From Phyto melanocephala (taxonomy: Eukaryota; Arthropoda; Insecta; Diptera; Rhinophoridae), in the NCBI GenBank assembly GCA_941918925.1, contig OW799237.1, forward strand, positions 3,267,201 to 3,331,200: a stretch of 64,000 nucleotides of DNA, given 5' to 3'. Positions within the stretch are counted from its first letter, which is position 1. The number at the start of each line of letters is the position of its first letter. Below the pieces are notes generated by a model. The model was not told where the DNA came from. It did no database searches and was given only the letters and a program-made list of their open reading frames with translations. The position numbers and the translations under genes are program-made. Positions 14,560 through 24,475 of the stretch are shown in pieces.

Positions 14560-15490
14560 AAACTTTTTGATAAAAATGTTATTGCAGATTTTCTATTTTT
14601 TTTCTATTGAAAAAGTTTCATTAAAAATTTCACTAAAATTTTTCTGTAAGAAATTTCACTAAAATTTGTCTGTAAAAAATTTCACTAAAATTTTTTTATT
14701 AAAATTTCACTATATTTTTTATTTAAAAATATCATAAAAAATTTTTTATTAAAAATTTCATTAAAATTTTTCTATTAAAAATTTCACTAAAATTTTTTTA
14801 TTAAAAATTTCAATAAAATTTTTCTATTAAAAATTTCACTAAAGTTTTTCTGTTAAAAATTATTTTAAAATTTTTCTTTAAAAATTATTTTAAAATTTTA
14901 CTTTAAAAATTTTACTAAATTTTTTCTGATGAAAATATCACTAAAATTTTCCTATTAAAAATTTTAACTAAAATTTTCCTATTAAAAATTTTAACTAAAA
15001 TTTTCCTATTACAAATTTTAACTAAAATTTTTCTATTAAAAATTGCATTTAAATTTTTCTATTAAAAGTTTCACTAAAATTTTTCTGTAAAAATTTTCTA
15101 TAATAATTTCATTAAAAATTTTATTCAAAATATTCTATAAAAAATTATCTACTTATATATTTTATTAAAAATTTTTTTATAAAAAATCGTATGAAATTTT
15201 TTTTATAAAAAATCGTATGAAAATTTTCTTTAAAAATTTGTTTAAAATGTTTCTATACAAAAATTATTTAAAAATTTTTCTATAAAAAAATTCTTTAAAA
15301 ATTTTTTTATAAAAAAATTCTTTAAAAGTTTTTCTATAAAAAATTATTTAAAAATCTTTCTATAAAATAATTCTTTAAACATTTTTTTTTTAAAAATTCT
15401 TTTAAAAATTTTCTATACAAAATTCATTAAAAAATTCAATAAAATTTTTTTTATAAATAAATTTATTTAAAATTTTCTATATAGAAACCT
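14560..15490. repeat. AT-rich degenerate tandem array, about 26-bp unit
   Basis: About 900 bases built of variants of AAAATTTTTCTATTAAAAAT plus TTCACT, sometimes contracted. Units are clearest in 14640-15060; from 15100 on they shift to TATAAAAAATTCTTTAAAAA variants. It is simple-repeat-like DNA with no gene. Confidence 0.75.
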
Positions 15491-15906
15491 AATTTACCTA
15501 ATCTACAAATTTTTAAAAAATATTATATACTAGACACTTTATTATTATTTTTTCCTAAATAGTTCTGAACTTTTAAGAATCTTACCAGAGTTCAACATTG
15601 TTAAGGTGAGCAAAAATTCATAACAAACAAATCCACTCACAATCATGATTTTTGTTTAAATAAGTTTCTCATGTATGTCCATATTAGCTGTTGAATTCAA
15701 TCCGGGAAAAAAATATGTGTATTTTTTCTAAACTAAACTCCGTTTATTAGCTTTCACATATTTTGTGAAAAAAAAACAAAAATACAACGCAATAAAAAAT
15801 AACACGTAGATACTATGAAAGTGAAATAAACAACCATGTACTTAACCAGGTAAAAAAAATTCGTGACAAAGAAGTGTTTTTTAGTGGGTTCAACTGATAA
15901 CTTATG

Positions 15907-16030
15907 TGCTGTTTTTAGAATGCGAACGGTTACTTTGAGTGGACGTTTTGCGTGTAATTTGTTATTGTAACAAAAATAAATTACACGCAAAACGTCCACT
16001 GAAAGTAATTGTTCGCATTCTAAAAACAGA
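15907..16030. repeat. Foldback MITE family 3, copy 1 (near-perfect hairpin)
   Basis: Arms of about 54 bp carrying TTTTTAGAATGCGAAC and GTGGACGTTTTGCGTGTAAT are inverted with only four or so mismatches around TTGTTATTGTAACAA. The same TGTTAYTGTAA centre occurs in the relatives at 26.2 and 43.3 kb. Confidence 0.75.
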
Positions 16031-18267
16031 ACATTAAACATTAGCGTCTTACTATGAATATACCAATGGAAAGTCATGCACATTAGTTGAAAAGAAGTTC
16101 TATGTGGTAATTTGCATGAATTGTCTACATGTTTTGTATGATCTTGCATTCATTGTTAAGTACATCATTTACAATAAATTGCTTCACCGTTAGAAAGTCA
16201 TTAAACATTAATCCTTTTGCTCTATTGGTGTAGAAGGCCTGAAAATGTAATTCACTGTCACTATTTTTACTCCCAATTTTTTTTTTTTTGATAATATAAT
16301 AAGAGAAAGAGAGTAGGAAAACGAGATGTCAAAACAAAAATAGATAATTTACGATGTGTTTATAACAAAATAGATTTGTTCAAAATTCACTCAGCCGTCT
16401 GGATACGGAGTAAATCAAGCGTTCATTGTACATATTTTGTTCAATTGTGGGTTTTTGTTCATTTTACTAAGCATGAACAAAATGTTTAAAAATTAATTAT
16501 CAAATTAAATCTACAAATATATTGTAATCTGGTTCTAATGTATCCGGCGGCCTGCAATGAAAAGTTACCCTACTTTTTCGCATAAATTCCAAGAGTCCAA
16601 GGAATGTTTTAATAAATTAATAAACATAAATGATGTACATAATATGTACATAAGTATGTATGTTTGTATGTATGTATATTAGATAATTGCCTAGAAAAAC
16701 GTGTTGTTTTTGTATATATTTATGTTTTATTTTTTTCTTTACATATTTAAAACAAGCATAAAAAAACTTGAAAAACAATAAATATAAAATTGTGAAAGAA
16801 AATTGTCTATTTTCCATTAGATTTTGTTTATAAACAATTTGTATGTGCGTTTTTATGTATTTATACAAACAAACATACATACATACATACCTTCAATTGA
16901 AAAATACATTTTAAAATATTTTAAACGGTTAATATAAATATATATTTTTCTATGCAGCCCTTTTAATTATTTACTTAAATTAATTTCGATTTATATCTTA
17001 ATTTTAAATAAGTTTTTCAAGGATGTATTTTTTTTTTTGTATTACAACCATAGTGTAAACACACACATCCGTAGCAATACAAAACATTTTTTGTAAATGT
17101 AGCCGTATGGGGCAGAAAACAATTTGAAAATTAGAGTAATGAGGAGGAATTCCTTTGGAAGACGTTTTTTCTTACATTAAAAAGCAGGAGAACAAAATAC
17201 ATTTTTTTTAACATGTGCGTTCTCAAAGAAACAGAATTTTCGTGAAAAGTTTAAGGTCAACCAACTTATTGCTAACCAATTTGGGGTGCACAGTGCTTTG
17301 TTTCGTATGCAAAAAAAAAATTATGGTTCAGTGTGATAAAAGGTAAATTAGAAAGATTTTTTATTAAACTTTGTTTGACAAAATTTAGTTTTCACAAAAA
17401 AAAAACTATTCCTTTTTCTGCATTTAAAGTGAAACTGTTCTGTCATAGTTTTAATAAACAAGAACACTAAAATTAAAGTTCCGCTATTTAATTTCACTCG
17501 GTATACAGAAAGACAGAATTATTTTTTTTTATAAAATAATTGGATTAGATTTGCTTATATTTTTTTTACATTTTTTGTTAAACGAAACTGTTAAAATTCA
17601 TAATGAAAATTTGTTTATTTTTCTCGAGGTTTTTTGAAGTGAAAAAAATAATTTCATTTGTAGATTATCAACAACCTTTAACTCATTTTGCTCATGATTA
17701 AACAATTTATGATTTTCAAATTATATTCTTTCTCTTACCATTCTTCAACTGACGACAAAACAAAACCAAACTTCGGGCGGACCTTTGTAAATACAACTAA
17801 ATCAGGCGCGGATGCAGTTTACTCTTTTGTAGGGGCTTGAGTTTTTTTTCAAAAATAGTTGAATTGTTTAATTAATGGCTGCCAAAATTACTTCTTATCA
17901 AAAGAAAAAATTTGGCTTATTACCTTGTTCTACTCTCTGGGACCACGCTTGAACTAAATAAAATTTTAACTTCATGTTAGCTTGAAAACTATTATAAATA
18001 AGACCAAGACAAATGATAAAAATCAGTTCTAAATTGAAATCAGCTGGACCCCACTTTAACTCGGGGGATAGGCTCTGAATGGAACAATTTTATAAGTGTA
18101 GCCTTTAAAAAAAATTACTTTTTTAAAGAAAGATTTAATCTTACAACCAGTATCTTTCAATTAAAATCAAAATTTCAATAACTTTACTGTGCCTCAGTAA
18201 TATATACAATAGTGAGTTTAAAAAACATTTTTTACACTGATTGTGATTTAGTATTTTTTGTTGCTCG
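16031..18267. other. AT-rich non-coding DNA with tetranucleotide tracts
   Basis: Contains TATGTATGTTTGTATGTATG near 16655 and CATACATACATACATAC near 16873; the frame of 87 codons across them is a product of these repeats. CAGGCGCGGATGCAG at about 17803 may be a decayed transposon end. Confidence 0.55.
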
Positions 18268-18505
18268 GTACAAATATCCCAGCTAATACTAGGTAATGAC
18301 TAACTCTTACTAAACAACATACTTTTCAATGACTATTACATATCGTCTGTCTTACTAAGAAGTGTTTTAGTAATGACCTGATCAATAATAAGTACTTCAG
18401 ATATTTGGTTAGATACACTCACAAAACAATTTCTTGTTGTGAAATTTGTAAGAAACCATTCAAATACATAACTTTTTATAATTCTCATTTAGTTTAACAC
18501 ACTTA

Positions 18506-18724
18506 GCGCCATTATTACAACTTGCCTTTAGTTAAAGGTAGTCCTTTTTGTGCCCGATAAATAGCTTCGCATTATTACAACTTCCATTTTTGATTGTTAT
18601 TATTATTAATTTAATTAATATTTAATGAATAAAAAAATAATAAATTAAGGGTTTATAATGCAAAGCCATTTATCAGTCAAACAAAATCTTGCCTTTAGCT
18701 AACGGCAAGTTGTAATAATGGCCC
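18506..18724 (+). mobile_element. Harbinger-like MITE family 2, copy 1 (219 bp)
   Basis: Inverted ends of the type GYGCCATTATTACAACTTGC, with the right arm reading GCAAGTTGTAATAATGGCCC, and a TTA duplication on both sides (18503-18505, 18725-18727). TWA duplication is typical of PIF/Harbinger elements. The interior is AT-rich with a second inverted pair, GCATTATTACAACTTCC and TAATGCAAAGCC. No ORF. Confidence 0.8.
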
Positions 18725-18937
18725 TTAGAGTATAAGTAATAATGTTTTTGACAATAGCGGCAGTGCAGTTCATTAGCAAAGTGATGACTTATAGATTTTT
18801 GATAATTTTTAAATTTTTTATTAACGTATAGCAGAATATTCGTCCTTAAAATAACCGAACGACTTCTGTAAGTCCATAATAATATTAATGGATTATTTAG
18901 GTTATTAAAACCAAGCAGTTATTTATTGCTATAAAAG

Positions 18938-19058
18938 TAAGTACTTATTTGAGTCCCTATTTGTAAGCGAGCGTAATAAGTATTTAATCGAGTCCCTATT
19001 TATAAGCGGGGGTGGTAAGTACTTATTTGAGTCCCTATTTGTAAGCGAGCGTTTTAAA
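18938..19058. repeat. 39-bp tandem repeat, three units
   Basis: GAGTCCCTATTT recurs at 18951, 18990 and 19029, period 39, in units of the form GTAAGTACTTATTTGAGTCC plus TATTTGTAAGCGAGCG. Because 39 is a multiple of 3, a minus-strand frame reads through with a 13-residue repeat (LTNRDSNKYL-like); this looks incidental. Confidence 0.8.
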
Positions 19059-19192
19059 TACTTGCCTCCAATGACATCGGCGATGTCAAATAATGGGTTT
19101 AGACGCCAAATTATAATTAATGACAAACTGTTCTTTAGTACATTCATTGTACTACACACATTATTTTGTAATGAGAGATTTCGCTGGGTATC

Positions 19193-19913
19193 TTAAAGTA
19201 ACTATATTTTGAACAGGTTATAAACCTACGAGTACGTAGTAGTTCTGTAGCTTGCTAATAACATCAGTAATTCTTGATTAGTCTATAGAATTTTCGAGAC
19301 TTCGCTCTATGCATGTACTTGACATATTTACATACACATGAATATCTAAACACTTCAACATGCCTGTAGTGTAACCATCAATAAATAGAACAGTTATCAA
19401 ATACCCTTATAAAACACTTATTTACAAATAGACAACAGTGTCCTCGACTTAACAAACGTGAATACACACACACATACAGACAAAATACACTTGTATAAAA
19501 TTTACAAAATAAATCCTTTAAACTCTTCACCCACCCATTTTCATTCAGAGTTTTACAATAAAAATTTCTTCTCATGACACGTTTCTAAACACAATACTTA
19601 ACACTTGATGACCCCACATAAATCTGTATTGTCTTGAAAAAGGGAAGGGACGCTGTTAAATGTCCAAGCAATTTTCTTAAGTTGTGTTAACGAATAAACA
19701 AAGAAATACTATTAAAGTCTGAGCTGTCAATGATTCAATATACACCTTCAAGAAAAACCAAAGGGGAATTATTTAAATTTTTAAATGAAACATAAATTAG
19801 AGATTGCTAGTGGGGAAAATTGATACGATTTCGCACATATGAGAAAATCTAATTTACTGGGTGTAAATGGGCAAAAGCTGTAGTTTGGTACTTTTTTGAT
19901 TTGTATGTATATA
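19193..19913. other. Non-coding DNA, nothing specific
   Basis: Somewhat less AT-rich than average. The 65-codon minus-strand frame at 19378-19575 has no supporting features. Confidence 0.5.
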
Positions 19914-20741
19914 AGGGTGATCGATTATGTGACTTTTTTAAGAAACCGGTTTTCAAATAGTTCGAAATTCATAATTTGAAAAAAAACCGGTTGCTTTTTT
20001 GAAAATTAAGAAAAAACCGGTTAACCGGTCTAACAATAATCTATAATTCCTTAATGAAAAAACTAATAAAAAAAATTATAATATAAACGATATCTAAATA
20101 TGGACTTTTTACAGTTGATATTCGTTCGGCTGCCCAATATCAAAACTCAATAACTGACATAAAAAAAGTTGACTTACTTAGATTTTAATAAGTTTAACTT
20201 AAGGACAAAAGTACTCATTACAAGTAAAATAAATAAATAAATAAATAAAAAAGACTTTTTTATTGGACTGTTATAAATTTTTTTATCTCCTCCTGTGCAT
20301 TTTAAAATGATAGATATGTCTTTTATATTTATATGCACTCACATGTTTTGTTAAAAATTATTTCTTTAATTTAAAATACAATTTAAAGGCTAGAGAGAAA
20401 ATCTTTTTAGTTTTTATACAATTTCATTTTAAAATTTTTTTTTATACCTTTTTCTTATTTTAAATTTTTTTTTTAACAAAAAATAAATTTCTTACAATAA
20501 TATGGGAAAGTATTTAATAAGTTTTCTGATTTATAGAAATTTTTTAATAATAAAAATACTATGGTACGAGTTATTACAAAGATGTATAACACAAACATAA
20601 AAATATAAATAAACTGGCTTTTGTTGGTAAAAAAAACCGGTGTATTCGACATTCGAAAAATCAATATTTGAAAAAAAAAACCGCCAGCAAGAGTTAAAAA
20701 ACCGGTTTTTCCACCGGTTTTAAAACCGAGTCGATCAGCCT
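19914..20741. repeat. Possible TIR element with multiple AACCGGTT words (about 828 bp)
   Basis: AGGGTGATCGATTATGTGAC at the left and the inverted right end AGGCTGATCGACTCGG form short inverted ends. Both sub-ends are dense in AAACCGGTT: about six occurrences in 19945-20030 and 20630-20720. The middle 500 bases are AT-rich without a convincing ORF. Confidence 0.45.
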
Positions 20742-20865
20742 AGTATGTACAAATTTCTTTTGAGCCGTTGAAATTTAGCATAGACATTTAAAAAATAATC
20801 TTGTTTTCTTTGTTTTTTTTTTTTTTTTGTTCATCATTATTAAAGAAGTAAAAGTAATTCGTATA

Positions 20866-20999
20866 CATAAACAGTTGTTTTTAGTATTGAGCTTGAGATA
20901 ACTTTTTTTATAAAAAATAGTTTTAATTTTATTTTCCGATTAAACTATTTTTTATAAAAAAATTGACCTTAAGCTCAATACAAAAAACAACTGTTTATA
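20866..20999. repeat. Hairpin MITE family 4, copy 1
   Basis: Arms of nearly 60 bp (ATAAACAGTTGTTTTTAGTA, then GAGCTTGAGATAAC, inverted on the right as CTTAAGCTCAATAC) surround a short TTTTATTTTCCG loop. It is almost a perfect palindrome. Confidence 0.7.
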
Positions 21000-21099
21000 T
21001 AAATTAAAAAGATCGAAAACATTCATTTATTATGTAATTTGTATACTTTTTATTAAATTTTATACATATATTTTCCAGTCAAAATTTAAGAATGAAAAA

Positions 21100-21165
21100 A
21101 TATAAATAGTTGTTTAATTATTAAGCTTGAGATCAAAACAAAAATAAAACAACTATTGATATATG
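21100..21165. repeat. Hairpin MITE family 4, short derivative
   Basis: AATAGTTGTTTAATTATTAAGC, with GCTTGAGATC and then AAAACAACTATTG, is a miniature inverted pair with the family-4 words, 100 bases from copy 1. It may be a deleted copy. Confidence 0.4.
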
Positions 21166-21601
21166 TAAGTAAATCATCGAAGACATTTACATAATATTTA
21201 CTTAGAATGAAAAAATATTATGATGCATATAAACCTAAACGATATGGCAACATATTAACTTTTTTATGCCTACTTTAAAGACTAAACCCGTAATGCCAAA
21301 AATAAACAACTTTGAAAACCACTATGTTGTAAAATATAGTTGTATTGCCCTCTAATTAACATTTAAAAAAAAAACAATATTTGTTTACGTACTTTATATT
21401 AATTGTTTGTTTGTTGTTGTTGTTTTACAGTTTGTTGTAGGTATTAGTAGTTTCATTACACCGAAGGTTAATTCAATAAAAGCTTAAGGACAAGTAACTT
21501 ATATTCTTTTAATAGAAATAGAAATGGTTCAAAATGACAACTAGCGTGTAAGACACGTAACTGCAGTAGCTGCTATAAAATAACACAAAATTATAAGACT
21601 C

Positions 21602-21847
21602 ATGACAGCCGTTAAATCTATTCGTTGTGTTTTCTCGCGAGATTTCTGTAAGAACAAATGCGTATTAAGTGTTTTCAACATAAAATATTGTCGAAATGCC
21701 AATCAAATTGTCAGCAGCACCATTGCAAATGAAGCACAAATCATTTACAAAATTAATACGACTGAGAGAACAACAAAAACAAAAACCAAAAAGAACTTTA
21801 GTGATGTACGAGTATTAAGAAAGAGTAATAAAATTGTTACGAGCTAA
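21602..21847 (+). CDS. Unrecognised 81-codon ORF, doubtful
   Basis: An ATG-to-TAA frame of 81 codons in a stretch less AT-rich than its flanks. The product is basic, starts MTAVKSIRCVFSRDF, contains several cysteines in its first third and a Thr/Lys-rich tract near residues 50-62, and has no membrane segment. No family is recognised. A TACAG|GTGAAAAT just after the stop could be a splice donor, which would fit a 5'UTR-type exon in which the ORF is accidental. Nothing in the neighbourhood supports a function. Confidence 0.2.
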   Translation: MTAVKSIRCVFSRDFCKNKCVLSVFNIKYCRNANQIVSSTIANEAQIIYKINTTERTTKTKTKKNFSDVRVLRKSNKIVTS

Positions 21848-22399
21848 TACAGGTGAAAATACGTGTAAATATATAAATGTTATGTTTATTTAGGGTCGTA
21901 AATTAGATTCGCCACAAGGTCTGGGAAATTATTAAAAAAATGCTCTATTTTATGTCTGGAGATTTACTAAGTAAGATGAATCGGAATTTGTCAGTATCAT
22001 ATGTGGCCGGCCAATTTTATGATTTATGTATTTTACTTATTAGTTTTCTAATTAAATTGTTTTAGGAAAAATTCTCTACTAAAAACTTTCAACCCAGTTC
22101 TTATACCACAGAACAAAAAAATATTCTAGACAAGTTTAAAATATTTTTTTTAATAAATTTGCGAAAATTATTTCCTCTTTCAGAATATCTGAAAAAAATC
22201 TCAATTGAAAGAAGATTTTGTAAATCAACAAAAAAGTTTCTTTCAAATATTTTATTTCCAGGGAAAAATCTGGTAAAACTGATTTTAATAGAAAAATCAA
22301 AAAAAGCGACAAATTTTTTTTTTATATATTTCTATTATAAATTATAATTTTTTAATAGAAACATGGCTTTAACACTGATGTTTTTAATTTTTATATTGA

Positions 22400-22560
22400 A
22401 GATTTATGGTTGGGTTATACACAGGTGTCCTAGTTTCGTATTGTCAAAATACACAAAAACAATAATTTTAAAATGAAAACGACTTTTTTTAAAATTTTTT
22501 AAATTATGACAATATGACACTTAGAACACCTTGTGAATTCGGCAAATAAAAAAAATAATT
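22400..22560. repeat. Relative of the 62.9-kb repeat
   Basis: GACAATATGACACTTAGAAC and ACACCTTGTGAATTCGGC match TACAATATGATACTTAGGAC and ACAACTTGTGGAATTAGC of the 62.9-kb unit. An inverted GTCCTAGTTTCGTATTGTCA at the left suggests inverted ends about 110 bases apart. Confidence 0.45.
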
Positions 22561-22620
22561 TTACTCATACCTTAAATGCAATTTTCTTTAAAAAGATATT
22601 GTACATAAGTAAAAACTGGA

Positions 22621-22655
22621 GCTTACCTGAAATAAAATAAAAAAAACGTAAATTA
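22621..22655 (-). promoter_or_regulatory. Recursive splicing (ratchet point) site, zero-nucleotide exon
   Basis: On the minus strand the sequence reads a branch-like ACTAAT, a run of about 17 pyrimidine-rich bases, TTTCAG, and immediately GTAAGC (junction between 22627 and 22626). A strong 3' splice site fused to a strong 5' splice site with no exon between is the known signature of recursive splicing in long fly introns. It lies on the same strand as, and about 6.4 kb downstream of, the coding exon at 29034-29118, which is what is expected if that exon's intron is removed in steps. All of this is seen in sequence. Use in vivo is inference. Confidence 0.7.
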
Positions 22656-22675
22656 GTTATAGATAAATAATGTTT

Positions 22676-22912
22676 CTAATAATAATAAATTAATTTATCA
22701 TTTATAGCATAATAGTCCTTGAAAACATTCTTCCAAACCCACCCACCTTCGTTTACTACAACACTAACGGTAGTGCTGCCATATTTAACATTCTTACGTG
22801 TGCTTTTTCTTTCACTAAATTTACGCACAAATGTTACCACATTATCAACAAATTCTGGTTTATAACGTTTAGAAGATTTATGATAAAAAGAAGCCACAAT
22901 TTGAAAACAAAA
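22676..22912 (-). other. Open, relatively GC-rich stretch of unknown nature (possible exon or relic)
   Basis: The minus strand is open from an in-frame TAA near 22912 to the stop at 22676. It has no ATG at its head (GTG at most), and reads SKRYKPEFVDNVVTFV, then KYGSTTVSVVVNEGGWVW. Composition in the middle (about 22730-22870) is clearly less AT-rich than the flanks. A GAAG|GTGGGT inside it could be a splice donor, but no good acceptor with a pyrimidine tract is visible at its upstream side. It lies just upstream, in transcription order, of the ratchet site. I do not recognise the protein. It could be a cassette exon or a fragment of an old mobile element. Confidence 0.2.
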
Positions 22913-24166
22913 TTAGACAATTATAGACAACAAAAATTCAAACTAGTTTAAAACAATAACTGCAAAATTAAACTGCAGTCAAAGAATATTATCTAAAGAT
23001 AAAAATACAAAACTAAATTTGTTAAAAAAAAAACACAAAACAAATTAGTTGGAATATGTTAATTGCAACAAATAAAATATTTTTTTATGTAAAAAAAAAT
23101 TGTAACCCCCTTATTTTGTAAATCACTTTCGCTCACTTCATTAAAGTTTTTTTTTTAAATTTATAAAAACTGAGGTAGTGATTTTTAAATAAAAATTAAC
23201 TGCAACAAATGTTGATTTTTTTTAATGAATAGAAAAAAAACTAATTACTACTTGTAATGATTAGGAGACGGAAGTTACGAAGCCGTTTTATATACATAAG
23301 TACATGATTCCTATGTTTGTATTTCTTAAACGATAAACTTGAAATTTAGTCATCATTTTAAGCAATTGAAAAAAAAAATGTACAAAAAAACGCTAAAAAA
23401 AACTAATCAATTATATTTTATGAGTTACATACATATATTACATACATATAAATAAAGAAAAAAGCATTTTATTTGATTAGATCAGCGCGGCAATTGTTCC
23501 AGTCTATAGACATGACAGAGAAAATTATTAAGTAAAATAAATAAACAAATTTTAAACGCGTTTTCATTGACAGAACAACGTCTGAAAAGTGAAACAAAAA
23601 AATACTAAATAATAAAATTATATGTTTCTAAATAGAGCGAGCTACCACTTCTCGTAAATGTGTATAAATATTTATGTACATTTTTATTATTTACAACAAT
23701 TCGTGTATAACAAACCGATCAACAATTTAATAGACAACAAATTTAAAAAATGGAAATCATATGGCAGCCAATCGTTAAAAGTTATAACAAACACATCTCA
23801 GTTTCATAAATGTCTCCACTTAAAACAACAACAGCAAAAATAGCAGCATTAAGAAAAGGATTGCCATCTAGTAGTACGAAATTTATTGAAAACGCTCTTA
23901 ATAGACAATTTTCTTAATAACACCTTGATTCTCTGGCAATAATTTATTATATGATAACGAACTAAACGTATAAAAAAGAACCTTTTGTGATACAAACGGT
24001 ACTGTGCCGTGTTTCTAAAAAAAATTTCTAAATATAAGAATTTGTTTGAAAATCAATATATTTTTATTTTGTTTTTTTAATAGAAAATTTAACGACTAAT
24101 TTAAATAAAAAATGTAACTTGATTTTCTAGTACATTTTAATTGATTCAAAATTAAAAATTAAATAT

Positions 24167-24256
24167 ATGGAGAGCGCACATCAAGCCAATTGGCATACGT
24201 GTATAGCTGCCGTGGGTTTGGGAGTTTTAATGGCCTACTTTTTCAACCTTACCTAA
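24167..24256 (+). CDS. Candidate 29-codon small ORF, possible single-pass membrane peptide
   Basis: A complete ORF (in-frame TAA two codons before the ATG; TAA stop at 24254-24256) encodes a peptide beginning MESAHQANWHT, with a continuous hydrophobic stretch from about residue 12 (TCIAAVGLGVLMAYFF) and ending NLT. The block is about 50 percent GC and stands out sharply from flanks near 20 percent. Size and layout (short polar N-terminus, one hydrophobic helix) resemble fly micropeptides, but I do not recognise it as any known one. The start context has T at -3, which is weak. The 3' end overlaps, on the opposite strand, a possible ratchet-like junction (TTTAG|GTAAGG), so the conserved-looking composition could have another cause. 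It could also be an orphan exon or a fragment of a transposon protein. Confidence 0.3.
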   Translation: MESAHQANWHTCIAAVGLGVLMAYFFNLT

Positions 24257-24275
24257 ATAAAAGTTTGTTAGAAAA
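24234..24275 (-). promoter_or_regulatory. Possible second ratchet-like splice junction
   Basis: The minus strand reads TTCTAAC (branch-like), then CTTTTATTTAG directly followed by GTAAGG, at about 24252/24251. It has the same arrangement as the 22.6 kb site but a shorter pyrimidine tract, TAG instead of CAG and a less ideal +6. It lies in the same putative long intron, but only 1.6 kb from the stronger site, whereas ratchet points are usually many kb apart. It also coincides with the stop region of the plus-strand small ORF, so one of the two readings may be chance. Confidence 0.25.
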
Positions 24276-24324
24276 TCTTTTTTAAGTTCATATTTTAATT
24301 TTTTTATTATAAACAATTTAATAG

Positions 24325-24475
24325 GTTGTCCTAATATGCGAGCTTAAGCTTTTCAATAATAAAAAATTATTTTTTTCCTTTAGGAAGTTACCCAATGTGG
24401 TAGAGAAATATTGGACTATAGGAAAATATTTTTTATTAAAAAAAAACTGATCTCAAGCTTGCATATAAAAACAAC
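24325..24475. repeat. Hairpin MITE family 4, copy 3
   Basis: The left end GTTGTCCTAATATGCGAGCT and the inverted right end, which reads TGATCTCAAGCTTGCATA, share the GAGCTTGAGATCA word of family 4. The centre is a different single-copy-looking sequence including GGAAGTTACCCAATGTGGTA. Confidence 0.5.

Larger units (their letters stand above)
18274..19192. repeat. Possible larger element with CCCAGC ends, hosting MITE family 2 and a 39-bp array
   Basis: AAATATCCCAGCTAATAC near 18268 and CGCTGGGTATC near 19181 are short inverted ends. Between them are GTAATGAC/GTCATTAC words, the TTA-flanked MITE and the 39-bp tandem array. Boundaries and unity of the region are uncertain. Confidence 0.3.

Noticed and set aside
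15754..16149. 131-codon minus-strand frame
   Set aside because: It runs straight through a near-perfect hairpin (15907-16030), so part of it reads both arms; there is no family resemblance or splice support.
16617..16880. 87-codon minus-strand frame
   Set aside because: Generated by CATA/TATG tetranucleotide repeats at both ends.
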